Assembly: GCA_025594325.1 (NCBI GenBank)
Contig: JANHCV010000015.1
Coordinates: 992,001-1,056,000, forward strand
From: Blastocladiella emersonii ATCC 22665
Lineage: Eukaryota > Blastocladiomycota > Blastocladiomycetes > Blastocladiales > Blastocladiaceae
Length of the DNA: 64,000 bases
Direction: 5' to 3'
Shown: positions 47,239-61,092 of the stretch, in pieces
How positions within the stretch are numbered: position 1 is the stretch's first letter
Layout of the letters: every line of letters begins with the position of its first letter
Program-made: the position numbers and the translations under genes
Notes under the pieces: generated by a model
What the model was told of the DNA's origin: nothing
What the model saw: the letters and a program-made list of their open reading frames with translations, nothing else
Databases searched by the model: none

Positions 47239-50004
47239 GGCCCGCACGCCCACACGCACTCCCGCCAGGAGCATGTGGTGTGTGGGTCATCATCCACCAT
47301 TCAGTTTGTAGTCCCTAGCACCCCTTGGCCCCAGCACTGTCTCCTTCCTGCAGGAGGAGCCCTGCCGCCTCAGCCCTCCGCAGCCAGCCCTCTGCAGCCC
47401 AGTGAAGCAGTACGGCTGCTACGCTGTTTGCAAGGTACGGTGGCCAGGGCGACGCAGGTGCTGTGGTGTTGCTTGCCACTTGGCTGGCGACAGGGGCTGG
47501 CGCACCCATTGCAAGGCGTTCTGACGGACCCCGCGGCCATGAAAGCATGGGGGCAGCACTGGACACGAGTCTATCAATCAACGGCACTGGGAGGGCAGGC
47601 AGGCGCACCCGTTGGAGCGAGCCGACCTGGATGATAAATCATTGTTGAGTTGAGGACGCCTTGCATGCCTGCCGTTCATGCGAGCGTGTGTGACACCAGG
47701 GTGGCCGTTTGCGCCGTGTGCGCACGGCGTGGAGCGCCAGGCGCTGTGCGCTGTGCGCGCTGCACGGTGCGTGGTGTACATCCGTCAGCGGGTGAGTGGT
47801 TTCACGCGGATAGACAGAGGAGCTGCTCGGAACCCTCGTTGGCCCATCATCATGCAGGGCTTGGAGTGGACAGCAGAGCTGGCAGCCTGGAGGAGACCAG
47901 TCGTATATTGACAAACCGAACCCCTCTCAGACTACATACGAGATAGATAATATCTACTGGGTGGGCGCTGTCAGTCAGGCTGTCAGTGTGGCAGGCTGCC
48001 AGGCTGCCAGGCTGCCAGGGCTCATCATTCATTCCTTTGTTGGCTGGGACGGCAACCAGAGAGCGCGGGCCCACAAAGACTTGCGAGGCGGTGTGGGTGT
48101 TCGGATAGCAGGTAGGCAAGTTGGCAGGTTGGCAGGTTGGCAGGCTGGCAGGTTGGCCGTTTACTTAGTTGATTGGACCGTGTACTTTGACGACGGGCTC
48201 CATACTTAGGGGATCGAAGAGTTGGCTAGTGGAGTGTGCACAAAGCGGTAGATTTGAATATCTGGCGCTTTGGTTCCTTGCCCACCTGGACGTGAGGGTA
48301 TACGAAGATTTGATTGAGTATAGTTATGTTTGAGTACCATGACAATTATCAGCGTGGCGGGATTGATACATCCCGCTTGTCGGAAATTTTGTTGGTTCAA
48401 TACTGTGATTTATCGGCCCTTGCCCACCTGGACATGGGGCACTCGAAGATTTGAGTATGGTTTCGTTTGAGTGCCATGACAATTATCTGCGTGGCTGGTT
48501 TACGACATTTCTTTGGTCAGATATTGTGTTGCTGTGATACTGTGATTTATGGGTCCCTGGCTAGCTGGACAAGCGGGAAGTGAAAGATTTGAATATGGTT
48601 TTGTTTGAGTATCAAGACCATTACCTGCGTGGTCGGTTATGTAGACTCCTATGGTCAGATATTTTGTTGGTTTGATACTGTGATTTATGGGTCTCCAACC
48701 TGCTGGACATCTGGGAAGTCATAGATTTGAGTATGGTTTTGTTTGAGTACCATGACAATTATCTCCGCAGCTTGTTTACTATGTTTCCATGGTCAGTTTT
48801 ATTGTTGCTTTGAATTTACGATTTATGGGTCCTGAACAAGCTGGACATGTGAATAGTCAAAGACTTGACTATGGTTTTGTTTGAGTGCCATGACAATTAC
48901 CTACGTGGCTTGTATACTCTATTTCCATGGTCAGATATTTGTTGGTTCGATATTACGATTTATGGGTCCTCAACCAGCTTGACATGCGGGAAAGCAAAGA
49001 TTAGAATATGGTTTTGATTAAGTACCATGACAATCATCTGCGTGGCTGGTTTACTATATTTCCATGGTCAGATATTTTGTTGGTTCGATACTGTGATGTA
49101 TGGGTCCCTGGCCAGCTGGACACACGGTAAAGCAAAGACTTGAAGATGGTTTTGTTTGAGTACCATAACAATCATGTACGAGGTTGGTTTACTATCTTTC
49201 TGTTGTCAAATATTTAGTTGCCGTGATACTGTGATTTATGGGTCCCTGGCTAGCAGGACAAGCGGGTAGTCAAAGATTTGAATATGGTTTTGTTCGACTA
49301 CCATGACAATTGTCTCCGTGGCTGGTTTGGTACGTCCCTATCATTGGTAAATTCATTGCGTGCATATTGTGATTCGTGGAGGGTCAATGTTGCTGCTACC
49401 TTGCCCGCATGCGCGCTGCGTCCGCCGACCCACCTAGGCCAGACAGGAAGGAAAGGGGACCCCAAGAGCCCCACGACACCACTGTAGCTCCACTACCACC
49501 ACAGCACCCACCAACACCACCTACAAACAAACACGACCCGCCAAGGCGCACGCAGCGACACCCGCAGCCATGCATGCCATGGCGTTGGTGGATGGTGGCC
49601 AACCAATCCTCATCACACACGACACGTATGAAGGTCTGCCTGCATCCACCCATCCATTCATTCAACACACGCTCCCTCACGCACCCTTTCACTTGTGTTG
49701 CTTGACAGCCAGCTAGCCAGGTCCGGCTGCTGCTACCTATCCATTCTGCCTGCCTCCCACGCCCGCCGCGTCCTGAGCCAGGCAGGGCTGTGCTGCGATA
49801 CACGGCCGCGGCCAGTCCACGGTAATGGTACCCATGCAGTACGTTCCATGGCCGCCCGGCCACCCTAGCTTGGTGCTTGTGTGTCCCCTTGGTCACCTTG
49901 GTCACCTTGGTCACCTTGGTCACCTTGGTCACTTGGTCACTTGGTCTCTTGGTCTCTTGGCGCTTGTGATGGAGGTCTATCTAACCCAGGCACGCACGGA
50001 CACA
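47239..50004 (+). repeat. Unit copy 18 (short, 2766 bp)
   Basis: Haplotype B: four-octamer tract 48123-48154, T at the 1376-equivalent site. Confidence 0.98.
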
Positions 50005-52770
50005 GGCCCGCACGCCCACACGCACTCCCGCCAGGAGCATGTGGTGTGTGGGTCATCATCCACCATTCAGTTTGTAGTCCCTAGCACCCCTTGGCCCCAG
50101 CACTGTCTCCTTCCTGCAGGAGGAGCCCTGCCGCCTCAGCCCTCCGCAGCCAGCCCTCTGCAGCCCAGTGAAGCAGTACGGCTGCTACGCTGTTTGCAAG
50201 GTACGGTGGCCAGGGCGACGCAGGTGCTGTGGTGTTGCTTGCCACTTGGCTGGCGACAGGGGCTGGCGCACCCATTGCAAGGCGTTCTGACGGACCCCGC
50301 GGCCATGAAAGCATGGGGGCAGCACTGGACACGAGTCTATCAATCAACGGCACTGGGAGGGCAGGCAGGCGCACCCGTTGGAGCGAGCCGACCTGGATGA
50401 TAAATCATTGTTGAGTTGAGGACGCCTTGCATGCCTGCCGTTCATGCGAGCGTGTGTGACACCAGGGTGGCCGTTTGCGCCGTGTGCGCACGGCGTGGAG
50501 CGCCAGGCGCTGTGCGCTGTGCGCGCTGCACGGTGCGTGGTGTACATCCGTCAGCGGGTGAGTGGTTTCACGCGGATAGACAGAGGAGCTGCTCGGAACC
50601 CTCGTTGGCCCATCATCATGCAGGGCTTGGAGTGGACAGCAGAGCTGGCAGCCTGGAGGAGACCAGTCGTATATTGACAAACCGAACCCCTCTCAGACTA
50701 CATACGAGATAGATAATATCTACTGGGTGGGCGCTGTCAGTCAGGCTGTCAGTGTGGCAGGCTGCCAGGCTGCCAGGCTGCCAGGGCTCATCATTCATTC
50801 CTTTGTTGGCTGGGACGGCAACCAGAGAGCGCGGGCCCACAAAGACTTGCGAGGCGGTGTGGGTGTTCGGATAGCAGGTAGGCAAGTTGGCAGGTTGGCA
50901 GGTTGGCAGGCTGGCAGGTTGGCCGTTTACTTAGTTGATTGGACCGTGTACTTTGACGACGGGCTCCATACTTAGGGGATCGAAGAGTTGGCTAGTGGAG
51001 TGTGCACAAAGCGGTAGATTTGAATATCTGGCGCTTTGGTTCCTTGCCCACCTGGACGTGAGGGTATACGAAGATTTGATTGAGTATAGTTATGTTTGAG
51101 TACCATGACAATTATCAGCGTGGCGGGATTGATACATCCCGCTTGTCGGAAATTTTGTTGGTTCAATACTGTGATTTATCGGCCCTTGCCCACCTGGACA
51201 TGGGGCACTCGAAGATTTGAGTATGGTTTCGTTTGAGTGCCATGACAATTATCTGCGTGGCTGGTTTACGACATTTCTTTGGTCAGATATTGTGTTGCTG
51301 TGATACTGTGATTTATGGGTCCCTGGCTAGCTGGACAAGCGGGAAGTGAAAGATTTGAATATGGTTTTGTTTGAGTATCAAGACCATTACCTGCGTGGTC
51401 GGTTATGTAGACTCCTATGGTCAGATATTTTGTTGGTTTGATACTGTGATTTATGGGTCTCCAACCTGCTGGACATCTGGGAAGTCATAGATTTGAGTAT
51501 GGTTTTGTTTGAGTACCATGACAATTATCTCCGCAGCTTGTTTACTATGTTTCCATGGTCAGTTTTATTGTTGCTTTGAATTTACGATTTATGGGTCCTG
51601 AACAAGCTGGACATGTGAATAGTCAAAGACTTGACTATGGTTTTGTTTGAGTGCCATGACAATTACCTACGTGGCTTGTATACTCTATTTCCATGGTCAG
51701 ATATTTGTTGGTTCGATATTACGATTTATGGGTCCTCAACCAGCTTGACATGCGGGAAAGCAAAGATTAGAATATGGTTTTGATTAAGTACCATGACAAT
51801 CATCTGCGTGGCTGGTTTACTATATTTCCATGGTCAGATATTTTGTTGGTTCGATACTGTGATGTATGGGTCCCTGGCCAGCTGGACACACGGTAAAGCA
51901 AAGACTTGAAGATGGTTTTGTTTGAGTACCATAACAATCATGTACGAGGTTGGTTTACTATCTTTCTGTTGTCAAATATTTAGTTGCCGTGATACTGTGA
52001 TTTATGGGTCCCTGGCTAGCAGGACAAGCGGGTAGTCAAAGATTTGAATATGGTTTTGTTCGACTACCATGACAATTGTCTCCGTGGCTGGTTTGGTACG
52101 TCCCTATCATTGGTAAATTCATTGCGTGCATATTGTGATTCGTGGAGGGTCAATGTTGCTGCTACCTTGCCCGCATGCGCGCTGCGTCCGCCGACCCACC
52201 TAGGCCAGACAGGAAGGAAAGGGGACCCCAAGAGCCCCACGACACCACTGTAGCTCCACTACCACCACAGCACCCACCAACACCACCTACAAACAAACAC
52301 GACCCGCCAAGGCGCACGCAGCGACACCCGCAGCCATGCATGCCATGGCGTTGGTGGATGGTGGCCAACCAATCCTCATCACACACGACACGTATGAAGG
52401 TCTGCCTGCATCCACCCATCCATTCATTCAACACACGCTCCCTCACGCACCCTTTCACTTGTGTTGCTTGACAGCCAGCTAGCCAGGTCCGGCTGCTGCT
52501 ACCTATCCATTCTGCCTGCCTCCCACGCCCGCCGCGTCCTGAGCCAGGCAGGGCTGTGCTGCGATACACGGCCGCGGCCAGTCCACGGTAATGGTACCCA
52601 TGCAGTACGTTCCATGGCCGCCCGGCCACCCTAGCTTGGTGCTTGTGTGTCCCCTTGGTCACCTTGGTCACCTTGGTCACCTTGGTCACCTTGGTCACTT
52701 GGTCACTTGGTCTCTTGGTCTCTTGGCGCTTGTGATGGAGGTCTATCTAACCCAGGCACGCACGGACACA
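50005..52770 (+). repeat. Unit copy 19 (short, 2766 bp)
   Basis: Haplotype B: four-octamer tract 50889-50920, T at the 1376-equivalent site. Confidence 0.98.
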
Positions 52771-55560
52771 GGCCCGCACGCCCACACGCACTCCCGCCAG
52801 GAGCATGTGGTGTGTGGGTCATCATCCACCATTCAGTTTGTAGTCCCTAGCACCCCTTGGCCCCAGCACTGTCTCCTTCCTGCAGGAGGAGCCCTGCCGC
52901 CTCAGCCCTCCGCAGCCAGCCCTCTGCAGCCCAGTGAAGCAGTACGGCTGCTACGCTGTTTGCAAGGTACGGTGGCCAGGGCGACGCAGGTGCTGTGGTG
53001 TTGCTTGCCACTTGGCTGGCGACAGGGGCTGGCGCACCCATTGCAAGGCGTTCTGACGGACCCCGCGGCCATGAAAGCATGGGGGCAGCACTGGACACGA
53101 GTCTATCAATCAACGGCACTGGGAGGGCAGGCAGGCGCACCCGTTGGAGCGAGCCGACCTGGATGATAAATCATTGTTGAGTTGAGGACGCCTTGCATGC
53201 CTGCCGTTCATGCGAGCGTGTGTGACACCAGGGTGGCCGTTTGCGCCGTGTGCGCACGGCGTGGAGCGCCAGGCGCTGTGCGCTGTGCGCGCTGCACGGT
53301 GCGTGGTGTACATCCGTCAGCGGGTGAGTGGTTTCACGCGGATAGACAGAGGAGCTGCTCGGAACCCTCGTTGGCCCATCATCATGCAGGGCTTGGAGTG
53401 GACAGCAGAGCTGGCAGCCTGGAGGAGACCAGTCGTATATTGACAAACCGAACCCCTCTCAGACTACATACGAGATAGATAATATCTACTGGGTGGGCGC
53501 TGTCAGTCAGGCTGTCAGTGTGGCAGGCTGCCAGGCTGCCAGGCTGCCAGGGCTCATCATTCATTCCTTTGTTGGCTGGGACGGCAACCAGAGAGCGCGG
53601 GCCCACAAAGACTTGCGAGGCGGTGTGGGTGTTCGGATAGCAGGTAGGCAAGTTGGCAGGTTGGCAGGTTGGCAGGTTGGCAGGTTGGCAGGTTGGCAGG
53701 CTGGCAGGTTGGCCGTTTACTTAGTTGATTGGACCGTGTACTTTGACGACGGGCTCCATACTTAGGGGATCGAAGAGTTGGCTAGTGGAGTGTGCACAAA
53801 GCGGTAGATTTGAATATCTGGCGCTTTGGTTCCTTGCCCACCTGGACGTGAGGGTATACGAAGATTTGATTGAGTATAGTTATGTTTGAGTACCATGACA
53901 ATTATCAGCGTGGCGGGATTGATACATCCCGCTTGTCGGAAATTTTGTTGGTTCAATACTGTGATTTATCGGCCCTTGCCCACCTGGACATGGGGCACTC
54001 GAAGATTTGAGTATGGTTTCGTTTGAGTGCCATGACAATTATCTGCGTGGCTGGTTTACGACATTTCTTTGGTCAGATATTGTGTTGCTGTGATACTGTG
54101 ATTTATGGGTCCCTGGCTAGCTGGACAAGCGGGAAGTGAAAGATTAGAATATGGTTTTGTTTGAGTATCAAGACCATTACCTGCGTGGTCGGTTATGTAG
54201 ACTCCTATGGTCAGATATTTTGTTGGTTTGATACTGTGATTTATGGGTCTCCAACCTGCTGGACATCTGGGAAGTCATAGATTTGAGTATGGTTTTGTTT
54301 GAGTACCATGACAATTATCTCCGCAGCTTGTTTACTATGTTTCCATGGTCAGTTTTATTGTTGCTTTGAATTTACGATTTATGGGTCCTGAACAAGCTGG
54401 ACATGTGAATAGTCAAAGACTTGACTATGGTTTTGTTTGAGTGCCATGACAATTACCTACGTGGCTTGTATACTCTATTTCCATGGTCAGATATTTGTTG
54501 GTTCGATATTACGATTTATGGGTCCTCAACCAGCTTGACATGCGGGAAAGCAAAGATTAGAATATGGTTTTGATTAAGTACCATGACAATCATCTGCGTG
54601 GCTGGTTTACTATATTTCCATGGTCAGATATTTTGTTGGTTCGATACTGTGATGTATGGGTCCCTGGCCAGCTGGACACACGGTAAAGCAAAGACTTGAA
54701 GATGGTTTTGTTTGAGTACCATAACAATCATGTACGAGGTTGGTTTACTATCTTTCTGTTGTCAAATATTTAGTTGCCGTGATACTGTGATTTATGGGTC
54801 CCTGGCTAGCAGGACAAGCGGGTAGTCAAAGATTTGAATATGGTTTTGTTCGACTACCATGACAATTGTCTCCGTGGCTGGTTTGGTACGTCCCTATCAT
54901 TGGTAAATTCATTGCGTGCATATTGTGATTCGTGGAGGGTCAATGTTGCTGCTACCTTGCCCGCATGCGCGCTGCGTCCGCCGACCCACCTAGGCCAGAC
55001 AGGAAGGAAAGGGGACCCCAAGAGCCCCACGACACCACTGTAGCTCCACTACCACCACAGCACCCACCAACACCACCTACAAACAAACACGACCCGCCAA
55101 GGCGCACGCAGCGACACCCGCAGCCATGCATGCCATGGCGTTGGTGGATGGTGGCCAACCAATCCTCATCACACACGACACGTATGAAGGTCTGCCTGCA
55201 TCCACCCATCCATTCATTCAACACACGCTCCCTCACGCACCCTTTCACTTGTGTTGCTTGACAGCCAGCTAGCCAGGTCCGGCTGCTGCTACCTATCCAT
55301 TCTGCCTGCCTCCCACGCCCGCCGCGTCCTGAGCCAGGCAGGGCTGTGCTGCGATACACGGCCGCGGCCAGTCCACGGTAATGGTACCCATGCAGTACGT
55401 TCCATGGCCGCCCGGCCACCCTAGCTTGGTGCTTGTGTGTCCCCTTGGTCACCTTGGTCACCTTGGTCACCTTGGTCACCTTGGTCACTTGGTCACTTGG
55501 TCTCTTGGTCTCTTGGCGCTTGTGATGGAGGTCTATCTAACCCAGGCACGCACGGACACA
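52771..55560 (+). repeat. Unit copy 20 (long, 2790 bp), recombinant haplotype
   Basis: Haplotype E: seven-octamer tract 53655-53710 and A at 54146, the same combination as copy 15. It is the only long copy in the right-hand third of the window and sits alone among B copies. Confidence 0.98.
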
Positions 55561-58326
55561 GGCCCGCACGCCCACACGCACTCCCGCCAGGAGCATGTGG
55601 TGTGTGGGTCATCATCCACCATTCAGTTTGTAGTCCCTAGCACCCCTTGGCCCCAGCACTGTCTCCTTCCTGCAGGAGGAGCCCTGCCGCCTCAGCCCTC
55701 CGCAGCCAGCCCTCTGCAGCCCAGTGAAGCAGTACGGCTGCTACGCTGTTTGCAAGGTACGGTGGCCAGGGCGACGCAGGTGCTGTGGTGTTGCTTGCCA
55801 CTTGGCTGGCGACAGGGGCTGGCGCACCCATTGCAAGGCGTTCTGACGGACCCCGCGGCCATGAAAGCATGGGGGCAGCACTGGACACGAGTCTATCAAT
55901 CAACGGCACTGGGAGGGCAGGCAGGCGCACCCGTTGGAGCGAGCCGACCTGGATGATAAATCATTGTTGAGTTGAGGACGCCTTGCATGCCTGCCGTTCA
56001 TGCGAGCGTGTGTGACACCAGGGTGGCCGTTTGCGCCGTGTGCGCACGGCGTGGAGCGCCAGGCGCTGTGCGCTGTGCGCGCTGCACGGTGCGTGGTGTA
56101 CATCCGTCAGCGGGTGAGTGGTTTCACGCGGATAGACAGAGGAGCTGCTCGGAACCCTCGTTGGCCCATCATCATGCAGGGCTTGGAGTGGACAGCAGAG
56201 CTGGCAGCCTGGAGGAGACCAGTCGTATATTGACAAACCGAACCCCTCTCAGACTACATACGAGATAGATAATATCTACTGGGTGGGCGCTGTCAGTCAG
56301 GCTGTCAGTGTGGCAGGCTGCCAGGCTGCCAGGCTGCCAGGGCTCATCATTCATTCCTTTGTTGGCTGGGACGGCAACCAGAGAGCGCGGGCCCACAAAG
56401 ACTTGCGAGGCGGTGTGGGTGTTCGGATAGCAGGTAGGCAAGTTGGCAGGTTGGCAGGTTGGCAGGCTGGCAGGTTGGCCGTTTACTTAGTTGATTGGAC
56501 CGTGTACTTTGACGACGGGCTCCATACTTAGGGGATCGAAGAGTTGGCTAGTGGAGTGTGCACAAAGCGGTAGATTTGAATATCTGGCGCTTTGGTTCCT
56601 TGCCCACCTGGACGTGAGGGTATACGAAGATTTGATTGAGTATAGTTATGTTTGAGTACCATGACAATTATCAGCGTGGCGGGATTGATACATCCCGCTT
56701 GTCGGAAATTTTGTTGGTTCAATACTGTGATTTATCGGCCCTTGCCCACCTGGACATGGGGCACTCGAAGATTTGAGTATGGTTTCGTTTGAGTGCCATG
56801 ACAATTATCTGCGTGGCTGGTTTACGACATTTCTTTGGTCAGATATTGTGTTGCTGTGATACTGTGATTTATGGGTCCCTGGCTAGCTGGACAAGCGGGA
56901 AGTGAAAGATTTGAATATGGTTTTGTTTGAGTATCAAGACCATTACCTGCGTGGTCGGTTATGTAGACTCCTATGGTCAGATATTTTGTTGGTTTGATAC
57001 TGTGATTTATGGGTCTCCAACCTGCTGGACATCTGGGAAGTCATAGATTTGAGTATGGTTTTGTTTGAGTACCATGACAATTATCTCCGCAGCTTGTTTA
57101 CTATGTTTCCATGGTCAGTTTTATTGTTGCTTTGAATTTACGATTTATGGGTCCTGAACAAGCTGGACATGTGAATAGTCAAAGACTTGACTATGGTTTT
57201 GTTTGAGTGCCATGACAATTACCTACGTGGCTTGTATACTCTATTTCCATGGTCAGATATTTGTTGGTTCGATATTACGATTTATGGGTCCTCAACCAGC
57301 TTGACATGCGGGAAAGCAAAGATTAGAATATGGTTTTGATTAAGTACCATGACAATCATCTGCGTGGCTGGTTTACTATATTTCCATGGTCAGATATTTT
57401 GTTGGTTCGATACTGTGATGTATGGGTCCCTGGCCAGCTGGACACACGGTAAAGCAAAGACTTGAAGATGGTTTTGTTTGAGTACCATAACAATCATGTA
57501 CGAGGTTGGTTTACTATCTTTCTGTTGTCAAATATTTAGTTGCCGTGATACTGTGATTTATGGGTCCCTGGCTAGCAGGACAAGCGGGTAGTCAAAGATT
57601 TGAATATGGTTTTGTTCGACTACCATGACAATTGTCTCCGTGGCTGGTTTGGTACGTCCCTATCATTGGTAAATTCATTGCGTGCATATTGTGATTCGTG
57701 GAGGGTCAATGTTGCTGCTACCTTGCCCGCATGCGCGCTGCGTCCGCCGACCCACCTAGGCCAGACAGGAAGGAAAGGGGACCCCAAGAGCCCCACGACA
57801 CCACTGTAGCTCCACTACCACCACAGCACCCACCAACACCACCTACAAACAAACACGACCCGCCAAGGCGCACGCAGCGACACCCGCAGCCATGCATGCC
57901 ATGGCGTTGGTGGATGGTGGCCAACCAATCCTCATCACACACGACACGTATGAAGGTCTGCCTGCATCCACCCATCCATTCATTCAACACACGCTCCCTC
58001 ACGCACCCTTTCACTTGTGTTGCTTGACAGCCAGCTAGCCAGGTCCGGCTGCTGCTACCTATCCATTCTGCCTGCCTCCCACGCCCGCCGCGTCCTGAGC
58101 CAGGCAGGGCTGTGCTGCGATACACGGCCGCGGCCAGTCCACGGTAATGGTACCCATGCAGTACGTTCCATGGCCGCCCGGCCACCCTAGCTTGGTGCTT
58201 GTGTGTCCCCTTGGTCACCTTGGTCACCTTGGTCACCTTGGTCACCTTGGTCACTTGGTCACTTGGTCTCTTGGTCTCTTGGCGCTTGTGATGGAGGTCT
58301 ATCTAACCCAGGCACGCACGGACACA
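55561..58326 (+). repeat. Unit copy 21 (short, 2766 bp)
   Basis: Haplotype B: four-octamer tract 56445-56476, T at the 1376-equivalent site. Confidence 0.98.
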
Positions 58327-61092
58327 GGCCCGCACGCCCACACGCACTCCCGCCAGGAGCATGTGGTGTGTGGGTCATCATCCACCATTCAGTTTGTAGT
58401 CCCTAGCACCCCTTGGCCCCAGCACTGTCTCCTTCCTGCAGGAGGAGCCCTGCCGCCTCAGCCCTCCGCAGCCAGCCCTCTGCAGCCCAGTGAAGCAGTA
58501 CGGCTGCTACGCTGTTTGCAAGGTACGGTGGCCAGGGCGACGCAGGTGCTGTGGTGTTGCTTGCCACTTGGCTGGCGACAGGGGCTGGCGCACCCATTGC
58601 AAGGCGTTCTGACGGACCCCGCGGCCATGAAAGCATGGGGGCAGCACTGGACACGAGTCTATCAATCAACGGCACTGGGAGGGCAGGCAGGCGCACCCGT
58701 TGGAGCGAGCCGACCTGGATGATAAATCATTGTTGAGTTGAGGACGCCTTGCATGCCTGCCGTTCATGCGAGCGTGTGTGACACCAGGGTGGCCGTTTGC
58801 GCCGTGTGCGCACGGCGTGGAGCGCCAGGCGCTGTGCGCTGTGCGCGCTGCACGGTGCGTGGTGTACATCCGTCAGCGGGTGAGTGGTTTCACGCGGATA
58901 GACAGAGGAGCTGCTCGGAACCCTCGTTGGCCCATCATCATGCAGGGCTTGGAGTGGACAGCAGAGCTGGCAGCCTGGAGGAGACCAGTCGTATATTGAC
59001 AAACCGAACCCCTCTCAGACTACATACGAGATAGATAATATCTACTGGGTGGGCGCTGTCAGTCAGGCTGTCAGTGTGGCAGGCTGCCAGGCTGCCAGGC
59101 TGCCAGGGCTCATCATTCATTCCTTTGTTGGCTGGGACGGCAACCAGAGAGCGCGGGCCCACAAAGACTTGCGAGGCGGTGTGGGTGTTCGGATAGCAGG
59201 TAGGCAAGTTGGCAGGTTGGCAGGTTGGCAGGCTGGCAGGTTGGCCGTTTACTTAGTTGATTGGACCGTGTACTTTGACGACGGGCTCCATACTTAGGGG
59301 ATCGAAGAGTTGGCTAGTGGAGTGTGCACAAAGCGGTAGATTTGAATATCTGGCGCTTTGGTTCCTTGCCCACCTGGACGTGAGGGTATACGAAGATTTG
59401 ATTGAGTATAGTTATGTTTGAGTACCATGACAATTATCAGCGTGGCGGGATTGATACATCCCGCTTGTCGGAAATTTTGTTGGTTCAATACTGTGATTTA
59501 TCGGCCCTTGCCCACCTGGACATGGGGCACTCGAAGATTTGAGTATGGTTTCGTTTGAGTGCCATGACAATTATCTGCGTGGCTGGTTTACGACATTTCT
59601 TTGGTCAGATATTGTGTTGCTGTGATACTGTGATTTATGGGTCCCTGGCTAGCTGGACAAGCGGGAAGTGAAAGATTTGAATATGGTTTTGTTTGAGTAT
59701 CAAGACCATTACCTGCGTGGTCGGTTATGTAGACTCCTATGGTCAGATATTTTGTTGGTTTGATACTGTGATTTATGGGTCTCCAACCTGCTGGACATCT
59801 GGGAAGTCATAGATTTGAGTATGGTTTTGTTTGAGTACCATGACAATTATCTCCGCAGCTTGTTTACTATGTTTCCATGGTCAGTTTTATTGTTGCTTTG
59901 AATTTACGATTTATGGGTCCTGAACAAGCTGGACATGTGAATAGTCAAAGACTTGACTATGGTTTTGTTTGAGTGCCATGACAATTACCTACGTGGCTTG
60001 TATACTCTATTTCCATGGTCAGATATTTGTTGGTTCGATATTACGATTTATGGGTCCTCAACCAGCTTGACATGCGGGAAAGCAAAGATTAGAATATGGT
60101 TTTGATTAAGTACCATGACAATCATCTGCGTGGCTGGTTTACTATATTTCCATGGTCAGATATTTTGTTGGTTCGATACTGTGATGTATGGGTCCCTGGC
60201 CAGCTGGACACACGGTAAAGCAAAGACTTGAAGATGGTTTTGTTTGAGTACCATAACAATCATGTACGAGGTTGGTTTACTATCTTTCTGTTGTCAAATA
60301 TTTAGTTGCCGTGATACTGTGATTTATGGGTCCCTGGCTAGCAGGACAAGCGGGTAGTCAAAGATTTGAATATGGTTTTGTTCGACTACCATGACAATTG
60401 TCTCCGTGGCTGGTTTGGTACGTCCCTATCATTGGTAAATTCATTGCGTGCATATTGTGATTCGTGGAGGGTCAATGTTGCTGCTACCTTGCCCGCATGC
60501 GCGCTGCGTCCGCCGACCCACCTAGGCCAGACAGGAAGGAAAGGGGACCCCAAGAGCCCCACGACACCACTGTAGCTCCACTACCACCACAGCACCCACC
60601 AACACCACCTACAAACAAACACGACCCGCCAAGGCGCACGCAGCGACACCCGCAGCCATGCATGCCATGGCGTTGGTGGATGGTGGCCAACCAATCCTCA
60701 TCACACACGACACGTATGAAGGTCTGCCTGCATCCACCCATCCATTCATTCAACACACGCTCCCTCACGCACCCTTTCACTTGTGTTGCTTGACAGCCAG
60801 CTAGCCAGGTCCGGCTGCTGCTACCTATCCATTCTGCCTGCCTCCCACGCCCGCCGCGTCCTGAGCCAGGCAGGGCTGTGCTGCGATACACGGCCGCGGC
60901 CAGTCCACGGTAATGGTACCCATGCAGTACGTTCCATGGCCGCCCGGCCACCCTAGCTTGGTGCTTGTGTGTCCCCTTGGTCACCTTGGTCACCTTGGTC
61001 ACCTTGGTCACCTTGGTCACTTGGTCACTTGGTCTCTTGGTCTCTTGGCGCTTGTGATGGAGGTCTATCTAACCCAGGCACGCACGGACACA
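58327..61092 (+). repeat. Unit copy 22 (short, 2766 bp)
   Basis: Haplotype B: four-octamer tract 59211-59242, T at the 1376-equivalent site. Confidence 0.98.
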